This document shows positions 37,107 to 46,058 of a stretch of DNA of 64,000 nt, one piece after another. The translations under genes and the position numbers were made by a program. Where the stretch lies: positions 3,133,501-3,197,500 of the forward strand of contig NZ_CP096147.1 of the NCBI RefSeq assembly GCF_026016445.1, written 5' to 3'. The notes beneath the pieces are model-generated. The model did no database searches. It was not told where the DNA came from and was given only the letters and a program-made list of their open reading frames with translations. Numbering within the stretch: position 1 is the first letter of the stretch; every line of letters starts with the position of its first letter. This DNA comes from Cognatishimia activa. Its GTDB lineage: Bacteria > Pseudomonadota > Alphaproteobacteria > Rhodobacterales > Rhodobacteraceae.

Positions 37107-37979
37107 ATGTCAGCGCATTGGGACGATTTGAAAACAGTGATGCATTTGGTGCGAGGCGGGTCGTTGGCCAATGCAGCAGATGCCTTAGGGGTGTCGTACA
37201 CAACCGTGGCCCGACGCGTGAAGCGGGCCGAAGATGATCTTGGTATTCAGCTCTTTGACCGGCTAGCGGATGGCTATCAGGCAACCGAAGCCGGGGAGAC
37301 CGTAGCGCGCAAGGCTGCGGCCATGGAAACCGAAGAGATGGATTTGCTGCGCAATCTTATTGGGTCCGAACAGGTTGTTTCGGGCACCCTCACGATCACC
37401 GCGCCGCAGCTTCTTTGCTCCACACACCTCATTCCAGTTTTTAAGGAATTTTCTGAGAAATACCCCGAGGTTGAACTGCATGTGCGTTCTGACAGCGCTT
37501 TGCTCGATCTCAATCGGCGCGAGGCAGACTTAGCAATTCGCGTGAGCGACGCACCAGGGGATAGCCTGACCGGTCGCGTGCTTAGCCGTCAGGAAAGCCT
37601 GGCCTTTGGCAATGCGGAGTGGGCGGAACGACTAGCGACGAACGTGAATGAGCCGGTGCCCTGGATTATCCCTGAACGTATTCCGCCGGCATTTAAGAAA
37701 TACATTCCAGAAATTCCCAACGAAAATATTGTTCTACGTTCCGATGATATGGTGACCATGATTGAAGCTGCGCGCGCTGGGATGGGGGTGGTCATGTTAC
37801 CAACGTTTCTGGGACGGAGTAGGCCCGATCTCCACGAATTGCAGATTTGCGATCCCATGACATTTCCAGAAATTTGGGCGGTCGCGCATCGAGATATCTG
37901 GCGTTCCGCACGTGTAGCAGCGTTTCGCGAGATTTTGATCCCTCATTTTAAAAAGCACGCCCATCTCTTCGTGGCATAA
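37107..37979 (+). CDS. LysR-family transcriptional regulator
   Basis: 290 residues. The winged helix-turn-helix occupies about residues 5-65 ('GSLANAADALGVSYTTVARR'), then a linker helix and a periplasmic-binding-like effector domain (about 88-285, 'GTLTITAPQLLCSTHLIPVF'). The ATG at 37107 has a TTGGAG box; one at 37089 is an alternative. It does not stand opposite a target gene in the usual divergent way, since the WGR gene upstream runs away from it, so its regulon is unclear; the WGR gene or formate dehydrogenase are candidates by proximity only. Confidence 0.9.
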   Translation: MSAHWDDLKTVMHLVRGGSLANAADALGVSYTTVARRVKRAEDDLGIQLFDRLADGYQATEAGETVARKAAAMETEEMDLLRNLIGSEQVVSGTLTITAPQLLCSTHLIPVFKEFSEKYPEVELHVRSDSALLDLNRREADLAIRVSDAPGDSLTGRVLSRQESLAFGNAEWAERLATNVNEPVPWIIPERIPPAFKKYIPEIPNENIVLRSDDMVTMIEAARAGMGVVMLPTFLGRSRPDLHELQICDPMTFPEIWAVAHRDIWRSARVAAFREILIPHFKKHAHLFVA

Positions 37980-37984
37980 TTCGG

Positions 37985-38022
37985 AAAAACAAAGCCCCCG
38001 CATGCGATGCGCAGCGGGGGAG
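37985..38022 (-). terminator. Likely terminator after the response regulator gene
   Basis: Read on the minus strand, CCCCCGC / GCGGGGG with an 12-base loop is followed by CTTTGTTTTT. It lies about 175 bases beyond the regulator stop, right after the convergent LysR gene. The 218-base gap holds no gene. Confidence 0.6.
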
Positions 38023-38197
38023 TGGGAGTGACTTTCCCCGGAACGTTACTGAGGCAGACGGACCGAGATTTCCGATCTTGGAAGAGGAAATGAGTCTGAG
38101 ATCTCCGATACCCTCAATCTACAACAATACCGGGTGAATTTCTAGATGTAGTGGGTTTCAGGTTGAAATACGCCGCATATTGGGCAGATATCCGCCG

Positions 38198-38902
38198 TTA
38201 CTGCCAGCTGACATCTCCAAGAAAGATGTAGCCAGCCCCGTAGATGGTCTTGATCAATTGCGGATTCTTGGGGTCTTCTCCCAACTTTGAACGTAGCCGA
38301 GAGATACGAACATCCATCGCACGGTCAAAGCTTTCCCCGGCAACCCCGCCTAAGGTTTCTTGCATTTGTGATCGGCTGATCAGACGCTTCGGGCTGTCTA
38401 GGAAAAGCCGCAAGACTTCCGCTTCTGCGTGGCTAAATGGGGTCTTCTCGCCCTTGTTATCTTCCAGAAAATACCCATCAAAATTCGCGACCCAACCGTT
38501 GAACGTCGCAATATTTGAATGGCTCGGCGCAGCAGCGCGATCTTTGCGTAAATGAGCACGAACACGTGCGACAACCTCGGCTGGATCGAAAGGTTTGATG
38601 ATGTAGTCATCAGCCCCAAGTTCCAAGCCAGTCACTCGATCCTGTACCTGAGCGCGGCCAGAGATGATGATCACAACCGCGCCTTGCTCAAGCGCTAGTC
38701 TGTGGACCAATGTTAGCCCGTCTTTATCTGGCAGACTTAGATCAACTAAGCACACCTCAGGGGCTGATTTGCGGAGGCTTGCTTCAAACTCTGTTGCGCG
38801 CGCGAAACTCATTGTTCGAAAGCCCGCCTCCTCCAGAGCTTCGGACAATATTTGGCGGATCTCTGGTTCGTCATCCAAGATTGAAACAAGCGGTTTGATC
38901 AT
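38198..38902 (-). CDS. OmpR/PhoB-type response regulator
   Basis: 234 residues. The receiver domain has the acidic pocket 'LDDEP', the phosphoacceptor Asp in 'VCLVDLSLPDKDG' and the conserved Lys in 'YIIKPFDP'. The C-terminal winged helix (about 130-230) contains 'LGGVAGESFDRAMDVRISRL' and 'IKTIYGAGYIFLG'. It overlaps the histidine kinase stop by four bases, so the two are a cognate pair. Its target is probably the divergent acyl-CoA ligase/ABC operon 2 kb away (inference). Confidence 0.93.
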   Translation of the reverse strand: MIKPLVSILDDEPEIRQILSEALEEAGFRTMSFARATEFEASLRKSAPEVCLVDLSLPDKDGLTLVHRLALEQGAVVIIISGRAQVQDRVTGLELGADDYIIKPFDPAEVVARVRAHLRKDRAAAPSHSNIATFNGWVANFDGYFLEDNKGEKTPFSHAEAEVLRLFLDSPKRLISRSQMQETLGGVAGESFDRAMDVRISRLRSKLGEDPKNPQLIKTIYGAGYIFLGDVSWQ

Positions 38903-40818
38903 GCGTCGTCCTCGGGTGTCAGAAACCGCAGTAGTGCGTCAGACGTGAATGGTTTGCGGATGACTGGAGCGCGTGCGGCACCTTCCAGATACAGTGGATG
39001 GCTCTGAGCGAAGCTCGTCATCAAATAGATGGGTAGTTCATGGTGTTTAACTTTCTCCACCAGATCAACTCCGGTGGCGTTACCTTCGACCTTTATATCA
39101 GACAGAATCATAGAAATGCCCGGCACATGGTCCAGCAACATTAGTGCTTCCTCGACGCTTGTTGCCTCGATCACCATATAGCTTTGTGCAATCAGCATAT
39201 CGCGAATTTGCCCTCGCAATTCCGGATCATCCTCAACTAACAAAGTCAGTCCAGGTGTGTGATCTCCACGAATGCGGCGCAGTGGCAATCGTAACATGAC
39301 CCGCGCTCCGCCTTCTGGCGCGTTGGCAATTCGGACCTCGCCGCCAACCATCTTCGTCATGTCATAGACCATGGGAAGGCCAAGGCCTGAGCCTTCGCTG
39401 CCTTTCGTGGTGAAGAATGGATCAAGCGCCTTTGTTAGCGCTTCTTCAGAAAATCCTTCGCCTGTATCCGTCACCGATATTTGCAGCCAAGTATCCTTGA
39501 TGATTTCGCCGTGGATACAGATTTGCCCTGCTCCCTTGCAGGCGTCGCGTGCGTTCAGGATCAAATTCAAAAGACTGTCCTGCAGCATCCCAGGATCGAG
39601 CAAAATTTGTTCATCTGGGATTTCATTAATCAGCTCCAGCTCAATCGAACGCGACAGGCTTGGCCTAGCGAGTGTCTGAATGTCTGAAAGCAGCTTGCCC
39701 ACAATTGAGGCCTTCATCTGCGGTGCGCGCTGGCTGGTCATGTCCGCAAGCCGGTTTAGCAGCTTGCCCCCGCGACGCGCGGCCTTAAGCGTTCCGTCGA
39801 TTAGTTCTTTGGCTTCATCAGGCAGCTTCATCTTTTCCATCTTGCCCTGCATGCCAAGGATAATGGTCAAGAGATTGGAAAAATCATGCGCCAGCCCGCT
39901 TGTCATTTGAGCTGCAATTTCTCTTCGACGAGTCTGCTGCAGGGCTGCGCGTGTTTGAGTCTCTTCCGTGACATCCATTGAAAGGATGTAAGCTCCGCGA
40001 TGCTCGTCATCTTCGCTATCAGGCGTCAGTGCTAGGCGGATGCGACGCGTGCTCATCGGATCATTGAACTCGAACACCTGTGGTGATCCATCGAGTGCTG
40101 CCGCTAAGTGAGTTGAGATGATTTCATAGGTTTCTATACCCAGAGTATCGCCGATATGGGCTCCTACAATGTTGCTAGGTCGCCCTGGCATCACCGCAGA
40201 AAGGCGGCGATTGGAGTATGTATAACAGCGATCCGGACCGACATGTGCAATGTGCGCGGGCATCATTTCAGCCGTGAGACGCATGCGGGCTTCGCTTTCA
40301 GTGATCTGTCGCTTGGCTTCCTCAAGGGCAACGACGGTGCTTTCCAATTCGCGGTTTGCGCCTGAAAGCTCCTCTGCGTAACGGATCAACTGATCGGAGA
40401 GTTCTTCGGACTTAGACCGGAGCAATTCCTCCTGTCGTTTGGCACGGGTGATATCGGTATATACGGCGATCCAGCCTCCGTCAGGAAGCGGGCTGCCTTC
40501 CACGCTGATCCATCGACCGTTAGATCTTTGTCGCTCCATGTAGTGCGGCTCAAAATCCTTAGCGAGTTCGACACGCTGGCGCACCATTTCATCTACAGAG
40601 CCATCATTCCCGTACTCGCCGCGCTCAACAAGGTGGCGAATAATGTCCTCAAACTTAGATCCGGCTTCCGTAAGGTGTTGAGGGACTTCGAACATTTCTC
40701 GGAATTTGGCGTTCGCGACGACCAGTTTTAGGTCGCTGTCGTAGATCGAAAGCGCCTGTTGGATCAGGTTCAAACCGGCCATCGTCATGGCATGTCTTAT
40801 GTCTCGATGGACTGACAT
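38899..40818 (-). CDS. Hybrid sensor histidine kinase with two PAS domains and a receiver
   Basis: 639 residues without membrane segments, so a soluble sensor. Order: PAS (about 15-130, PAS_7 type), coiled coil (130-190), second PAS (195-300), phosphoacceptor His in 'MTSGLAHDFSNLLTIILGMQ' (about 315), HATPase with N-box 'LLNLILNARDA', G1 'DTGEGF' and G2 'GSGLGLPMV', then a receiver (about 525-635) with 'LLVEDDPEL' and Asp in 'MILSDIKVEG'. A perfect AGGAGGAGAG box precedes the ATG. The ligand may be cytoplasmic, such as an acyl-CoA made by the neighbouring ligases (speculative). Confidence 0.92.
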   Translation of the reverse strand: MSVHRDIRHAMTMAGLNLIQQALSIYDSDLKLVVANAKFREMFEVPQHLTEAGSKFEDIIRHLVERGEYGNDGSVDEMVRQRVELAKDFEPHYMERQRSNGRWISVEGSPLPDGGWIAVYTDITRAKRQEELLRSKSEELSDQLIRYAEELSGANRELESTVVALEEAKRQITESEARMRLTAEMMPAHIAHVGPDRCYTYSNRRLSAVMPGRPSNIVGAHIGDTLGIETYEIISTHLAAALDGSPQVFEFNDPMSTRRIRLALTPDSEDDEHRGAYILSMDVTEETQTRAALQQTRRREIAAQMTSGLAHDFSNLLTIILGMQGKMEKMKLPDEAKELIDGTLKAARRGGKLLNRLADMTSQRAPQMKASIVGKLLSDIQTLARPSLSRSIELELINEIPDEQILLDPGMLQDSLLNLILNARDACKGAGQICIHGEIIKDTWLQISVTDTGEGFSEEALTKALDPFFTTKGSEGSGLGLPMVYDMTKMVGGEVRIANAPEGGARVMLRLPLRRIRGDHTPGLTLLVEDDPELRGQIRDMLIAQSYMVIEATSVEEALMLLDHVPGISMILSDIKVEGNATGVDLVEKVKHHELPIYLMTSFAQSHPLYLEGAARAPVIRKPFTSDALLRFLTPEDDA

Positions 40819-40980
40819 TCTCTCCTCCTATCTTCATGGCTAGCACTGGAATACTCGTTTCGAAAAGGGCGAAATTGCGCTTGTTACAATTCGTAAGGAT
40901 TGGGAAATGATCCCGAAAAAGTTGACGGGCTATGATGGGTTCGCACCTAATGAAAGGGGGAGAATCGCACCAGCGATTCA

Positions 40981-41017
40981 GCCCACGATTGTGGGCCTTA
41001 GGGAGGAATAGAATTTG
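40981..41017 (+). promoter_or_regulatory. Leader hairpin, strong ribosome-binding site and TTG start of the acyl-CoA ligase
   Basis: A GCCCAC-GATT-GTGGGC hairpin (40981-40996) is followed by GGGAGGA (41001-41007) and, eight bases on, a TTG that opens the ligase frame. No ATG lies near, so the TTG is the start. The 196-base divergent gap contains the promoters for both directions. Confidence 0.65.
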
Positions 41018-42988
41018 ACTAAGTCGTCAGAGGCGACCGATGGGCTTGTGTCCATCCCCGCGCTCTTGAAGCGGAATGTCGAGCAATTCGGCAAAAAAAC
41101 CGCTTATCGAGAGAAAGAATTCGGAATTTGGCAGACCTGGACTTGGGCGGAAACCGAGAAAGAGATTGAAGCCCTAGCGCTCGGTCTTCTCAATCTTGGT
41201 GTCGCAGAAGGGGACTTTGTCGCCATCATTGGTCGAAACCGTCCGTATTTTTATTGGGCAATGGTTGCCATTCAATCCATCGGCGCGGTGCCCGTCCCGA
41301 TGTATCAAGACAGTGCTGCAGAAGAGATGGCACATGTTCTGGCAAACTGTGGCGCAAAATACGCCATCGTGGATGACCAAGAACAGGTGGACAAAGTCAT
41401 CGACGTGCGCGAGCAGCTCGATAGCTTTGAGCATATGATCTATGTCGATCCGCGTGGCTTGCGGAAGTATGATCATCGCAAGTTGCACGAATATTCTCAT
41501 GTTCAGGATCAAGGGCGCGCAGCCTATGATGAGCTGATCGGAGAGCTGAATAACCGTCGTGACCAGCTGACCTTAGAGAGCACCTGCGTGATGCTCTACA
41601 CCTCTGGCACAACGGGTAAGCCAAAGGGCGTTGTTCTTTCGAACCGCAACATTATCAAGACAGCTCAGAACTCCAGCCATTTTGACCATCTGCACAAAGA
41701 TGAAGAGATTTTGGCCTATCTTCCGATGGCGTGGGTTGGTGACTTTATCTTCTCCATTGGGCAGGCTTATTGCACAGGCTTTACCGTCAATTGTCCTGAG
41801 TCAGTTGAGACGATTGCTACGGATCTTCGCGAAATCGGGCCTACCTATTTCTTCGCGCCGCCAGCCATTTTCGAAAAGCATCTGACCGAAGTGATGATCC
41901 GCATGGAAGACGCGGGCAAGTTCAAACAGTGGCTCTTTCGCCGCTATATGGATCACGCCAAGAAGGTGGGCCCAGCCATACTGGATGGGAAACCTGTCAG
42001 TTTCGCGGACCGCCTGAAATACAAACTTGGTGAGCTTTTCGTATATGGGCCACTGAAAAACACACTTGGATTTTCGCGTGTACGTGTCGGCTATACGGCC
42101 GGCGAAGCGATTGGGCCGGAACTCTTTGATTTCTATCGTTCTTTGGGTATCAACCTGAAGCAGCTTTATGGTCAGACCGAGGCTTCGGTGTTCATTACCG
42201 TTCAGCCAAACGGCGAAGTGCGTGCCGATACCGTGGGTGTGCCTGCGCCAGATGTTGAGTTGCGTATCGAAGATAGTGGCGAGATTTTCTATCGCTCACC
42301 CGGGGTCTTTGTTGAGTACTTCAACAACCCGGACAGCACAGCATCAACCAAAGATGCTGAAGGCTGGGTCGCGACAGGAGATGCTGGCTTCATCGACGAC
42401 AAGTCTGGCCACCTGCGCATCATCGACCGCGTGAAAGACGTCGGTAAACTTGCCGATGGTTCCATGTTTGCGCCGAAATATGTTGAGAACAAACTGAAGT
42501 TCTATCCTGACATTCTGGAAGCCGTGCTGTTTGGCAATGGCAAAGATCGCTGCGTCGCCTTCATCAATATCGACTTGACGGCTGTCGGGAACTGGGCTGA
42601 GCGCAATAATATTGCCTATGCATCTTATCAAGAACTGGCGGGGCATCCCAGGGTCCTCGACACAATTCAGTCCCATGTTGAGGCCGTGAACCGGTCGGTT
42701 GCCGAGGACCCAATGCTGTCGGGATGTCAAATTCATCGCTTCCTTGTTTTGCACAAGGAACTCGATGCGGATGACGGTGAAATGACGCGCACCAAGAAAG
42801 TACGCCGCAAGATTGTCGAAGAGAAATTCGCCGATCTCGTGACCGGGCTATACGACGGATCCCCTGAAATCAGCACAGTGACGGAAGTGACCTATGAAGA
42901 TGGTCGCAAGGGTAGCATCAGCGCGACGCTTGAACTGCGGAATGCAACTGTGGCGCCAGCCGTTCAGCACAAGGTGGCCGCAGAATGA
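41015..42988 (+). CDS. Long-chain-fatty-acid-CoA ligase-like AMP-forming synthetase
   Basis: 657 residues of the adenylate-forming family. The phosphate loop is 'LYTSGTTGKPKGVVLSN', the second motif 'YGQTEASVFI', the third 'GWVATGDAGFIDDKSGHLRI' and the hinge 'IIDRVKDV'. Long AMP-binding proteins of this type at the head of LIV-type operons activate organic or aromatic acids, or fatty acids. It starts with TTG behind a strong ribosome-binding site and is the first gene of a seven-gene operon that ends with a PaaK-like ligase. Confidence 0.92.
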   Translation: MTKSSEATDGLVSIPALLKRNVEQFGKKTAYREKEFGIWQTWTWAETEKEIEALALGLLNLGVAEGDFVAIIGRNRPYFYWAMVAIQSIGAVPVPMYQDSAAEEMAHVLANCGAKYAIVDDQEQVDKVIDVREQLDSFEHMIYVDPRGLRKYDHRKLHEYSHVQDQGRAAYDELIGELNNRRDQLTLESTCVMLYTSGTTGKPKGVVLSNRNIIKTAQNSSHFDHLHKDEEILAYLPMAWVGDFIFSIGQAYCTGFTVNCPESVETIATDLREIGPTYFFAPPAIFEKHLTEVMIRMEDAGKFKQWLFRRYMDHAKKVGPAILDGKPVSFADRLKYKLGELFVYGPLKNTLGFSRVRVGYTAGEAIGPELFDFYRSLGINLKQLYGQTEASVFITVQPNGEVRADTVGVPAPDVELRIEDSGEIFYRSPGVFVEYFNNPDSTASTKDAEGWVATGDAGFIDDKSGHLRIIDRVKDVGKLADGSMFAPKYVENKLKFYPDILEAVLFGNGKDRCVAFINIDLTAVGNWAERNNIAYASYQELAGHPRVLDTIQSHVEAVNRSVAEDPMLSGCQIHRFLVLHKELDADDGEMTRTKKVRRKIVEEKFADLVTGLYDGSPEISTVTEVTYEDGRKGSISATLELRNATVAPAVQHKVAAE

Positions 42989-43024
42989 TGGGGACAGAAT
43001 TCAAGACTATGAAGGAGGTGCATC

Positions 43025-43843
43025 ATGCTTGATGCCTCTGACAGCTACGTAACAGATGACGGCCGCACGATTGGCGGTGTGGTCATGGAGATGAAAAACA
43101 TCACCCTGCGCTTCGGGGGCGTGGTGGCCATCAAAGATATCAGTTTTGATATTCGCCAGGGTGAGATCCGTGCCATCATCGGGCCGAACGGGGCCGGTAA
43201 ATCCTCGATGCTGAACGTCATTTCAGGCTTTTACAATCCACAGGAAGGTCAGGTCTACTACCAAGGTAAACTGCGCCCTCAAATGCGGCCCTATCAGGTT
43301 GCGCGCCAAGGTATCGCGCGGACCTTTCAGAATATCGCTCTGTTTGAAGGTATGACGGTTCTGGACAACATCATGACTGGTCGCCTGCACCACACAAAGT
43401 CAAGCATCTGGTCACAGGCGCTATGGAAGGGTAAGGCGGAACGCGAAGAAGTCGCCAACCGGGAAGTGGTTGAAAAGATTATCGACTTCCTCGAGATCCA
43501 GTCAATTCGCAAGACCCCCGTTGGGCGTCTTCCATATGGCCTGAAAAAACGGGTTGAACTGGCGCGTGCTTTGGCGGCAGAGCCATCCATCCTGCTATTG
43601 GATGAGCCGATGGCCGGCATGAACGTTGAAGAAAAAGAGGACATGAGCCGCTTTATCCTCGACGTGAACGACGAGTTCGGGACCACCATCGCTCTGATTG
43701 AACACGATATGGGCGTGGTCATGGACCTGTCTGATCGCGTTGTTGTGATGGATTACGGCAAGAAGATCGGGGACGGCACCCCGGATGAAGTGCGCAACAA
43801 CCAGGACGTCATCGACGCCTACTTGGGAGTGGCACATGACTAA
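43025..43843 (+). CDS. LIV-type ABC transporter ATP-binding protein (LivG-like)
   Basis: 272 residues. Walker A 'GPNGAGKSSMLNVISG', Q-loop region 'GIARTFQNIALFEGM', signature 'LPYGLKKRVELARALA' (the LivG type with PYG in place of SGG), Walker B 'ILLLDEPMAGMN' and switch 'ALIEHDMGVVMD'. An AAGGAGGTG ribosome-binding site precedes the ATG. One of two ATPases of the importer. Confidence 0.94.
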   Translation: MLDASDSYVTDDGRTIGGVVMEMKNITLRFGGVVAIKDISFDIRQGEIRAIIGPNGAGKSSMLNVISGFYNPQEGQVYYQGKLRPQMRPYQVARQGIARTFQNIALFEGMTVLDNIMTGRLHHTKSSIWSQALWKGKAEREEVANREVVEKIIDFLEIQSIRKTPVGRLPYGLKKRVELARALAAEPSILLLDEPMAGMNVEEKEDMSRFILDVNDEFGTTIALIEHDMGVVMDLSDRVVVMDYGKKIGDGTPDEVRNNQDVIDAYLGVAHD

Positions 43844-43875
43844 GCAAATTCACGTCATTTTTGGAGGCCGTCACA

Positions 43876-44862
43876 ATGCCTGATCAACTGATTTTCGGCA
43901 TGGAAGTGTTCCTGAACGGTCTGATGGCCGGGGTTCTCTATGCGCTCGTCGCTCTGGGGTTTGTGTTGATCTACAAGGCCTCAGGTATCTTTAACTACGC
44001 CCAGGGTGTTATGGCGCTGTTCTCAGCTCTGACATTGGTTGGCATCATGGAAGGGCAAATCCCCTTCGCCCATCTGATCAACGCGATCTTTGGGACAGAA
44101 CTTCATCACTTTGGTTGGCATGTACCCGCGGTACTCGCGATTTTGCTGACTATGGCTGTGATGGTTCTGCTGGCGATCTGCGTGCAAAAATTCGTCTTCC
44201 GCCATTTGGTGGGGCAAGAGCCGATCATTCTTTTCATGGCGACTATTGGCCTAGCCTATTTCCTTGAAGGTGTCGGTGACATCATGTGGGGGTCTGAGAT
44301 TAAGAAGCTGGATGTTGGGCTGCCCCAGGGCATCAACATCGCCATCGATGAAGCAACCTATGGGATCTTTGGTTACGGCTTCTTCATCGATAACCTCGAC
44401 ATCGTCGCCACAATCATCGCAGCGCTGCTGGTTGGCGCGCTGGTCATCTTTGCTCAGTACACCAAACAGGGCCGTGCCATGCGCGCAGTGGCCGATGATC
44501 ACCAAGCAGCACTGTCGGTGGGTGTATCCCTAAATTTCATCTGGGTCATGGTCTGGTCCGTTGCAGGTTTCGTGGCTCTGGTTGCGGGCATCATGTGGGG
44601 CACCAAGTCCGGTGTTCAGTTCTCGCTGTCTCTGATCGCACTGAAAGCTCTGCCGGTTCTCATGCTCGGTGGCTTCACCTCGATCCCTGGCGCCATCATT
44701 GGCGGTTTGATCATCGGTGTGGGCGAGAAACTCTTTGAGTTTGCAGTGGGTCCGCTCGTGGGCGGCGCAACCGAAAACTGGTTCGCCTATGTGCTCGCGC
44801 TGATCTTTCTCGTGTTCCGTCCACAAGGCCTCTTTGGGGAGAAAATCATTGAACGTGTGTGA
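43876..44862 (+). CDS. LIV-type ABC transporter permease (LivH-like)
   Basis: 328 residues, polytopic, from the ATG at 43876 behind GGAGG; an upstream in-frame TTG at 43861 would include that box. Family motifs are 'NGLMAGVLYALVALGFVLIY', 'GIFNYAQGVMALF' and the late 'ALKALPVLMLGGFTSIPGAI'. It forms half of the membrane channel with the next gene product. Confidence 0.93.
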   Translation: MPDQLIFGMEVFLNGLMAGVLYALVALGFVLIYKASGIFNYAQGVMALFSALTLVGIMEGQIPFAHLINAIFGTELHHFGWHVPAVLAILLTMAVMVLLAICVQKFVFRHLVGQEPIILFMATIGLAYFLEGVGDIMWGSEIKKLDVGLPQGINIAIDEATYGIFGYGFFIDNLDIVATIIAALLVGALVIFAQYTKQGRAMRAVADDHQAALSVGVSLNFIWVMVWSVAGFVALVAGIMWGTKSGVQFSLSLIALKALPVLMLGGFTSIPGAIIGGLIIGVGEKLFEFAVGPLVGGATENWFAYVLALIFLVFRPQGLFGEKIIERV

Positions 44863-44908
44863 CCCCAAATCCGTGACTTATAACGCAACCTCTGTGGAGT
44901 TTTGAGAG

Positions 44909-45985
44909 ATGTTCTATCGTGAAGCGGGCGATTTCAAAACGTCCTATGCAGAAGACAACCAGACCTTTCCGATCAAGTTCGACCGGTATCGGTACTATGC
45001 GGTCCTGTTCGTTGGATTTGCCATCGTTCCGTTCCTGATCAACGACTACTGGGTCAATGCGATCTTCCTGCCGTTCCTGATCTATTCGATCGCGGCAATC
45101 GGCCTGAACATCCTGACCGGCTACTGCGGTCAGGTGAGCCTGGGTACTGGCGGCTTCATGGCTGTAGGGGCCTATGGCTGCTACAAACTGATGACGGCCT
45201 TTCCGGAGGTCAGCATTCTGATCCACGTCATTTTGGCGGGGGGCATTACTGGACTGGTCTGTGTCCTTTTCGGTTTGCCATCCCTGCGCATCAAAGGATT
45301 CTACCTCGCAGTGGCGACGCTCGCGGCGCAGTTCTTCTTGGTGTGGCTCTTTAACCGGGTGCCATGGTTCTACAACTACTCAGCATCAGGTCAGATCAAC
45401 GCACCAGAGCGTACAATCTTTGGCATTGAAGTCACCGGCCCGAATACTGAAGCCTGGGCGACCTATCTCTTCTGTCTTGTGATCCTGACGGTCTGCGCTT
45501 TGGTGGCGCGGAACCTGACACGCGGCATGCAGGGTCGTCAGTGGATGGCAATCCGCGACATGGACATCGCGGCGGAAATCATTGGTGTGAACCCACTGAA
45601 AGCAAAGATTTCAGCCTTTGCAGTCTCAGGTTTCTTCGTCGGTATCTCCGGTGCGCTGTTCTTCGCTGTCTATCTTGGCGCGGTGGAAGTGGGTGAAGCC
45701 TTTGGCATCAACAAGTCGTTCCTAGTGCTCTTCATGATCATCATCGGCGGTCTTGGCTCGATCTTTGGCAGCTTCGCTGGGGCAGCCTTCCTCGTTCTGC
45801 TGCCGGTGCTTTTGAAGAACCTGCTGGTGGGAGCGCTGGGCTGGCCGACCGACCTCGCAGCACACCTTGAATTCCTAATTATCGGCGCATTGATCATCAC
45901 GTTCCTTGTCGCCGAACCCCATGGCCTCGCCCAACTCTGGCGCGTTGCCAAGGAGAAACTACGGCTGTGGCCCTTCCCGCATTAA
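44909..45985 (+). CDS. LIV-type ABC transporter permease (LivM-like)
   Basis: 358 residues. An N-terminal soluble stretch of about 30 residues precedes the membrane segments; LivM motifs are 'AIGLNILTGYCGQVSLGTGG' and 'RDMDIAAEIIGVNPLKAKI', with 'MIIIGGLGSIFGSFAGAAFL' near the end. The insert 'VPWFYNYSASGQINAPERTI' is a periplasmic loop. Partner of the LivH-like permease. Confidence 0.93.
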   Translation: MFYREAGDFKTSYAEDNQTFPIKFDRYRYYAVLFVGFAIVPFLINDYWVNAIFLPFLIYSIAAIGLNILTGYCGQVSLGTGGFMAVGAYGCYKLMTAFPEVSILIHVILAGGITGLVCVLFGLPSLRIKGFYLAVATLAAQFFLVWLFNRVPWFYNYSASGQINAPERTIFGIEVTGPNTEAWATYLFCLVILTVCALVARNLTRGMQGRQWMAIRDMDIAAEIIGVNPLKAKISAFAVSGFFVGISGALFFAVYLGAVEVGEAFGINKSFLVLFMIIIGGLGSIFGSFAGAAFLVLLPVLLKNLLVGALGWPTDLAAHLEFLIIGALIITFLVAEPHGLAQLWRVAKEKLRLWPFPH

Positions 45986-46058
45986 GGCGGGGCCAAAGCC
46001 AACCAATTAAGGGGGAGGAGCCCCTGATAATCGGACAAACCAATGGGAGGAGAACCCG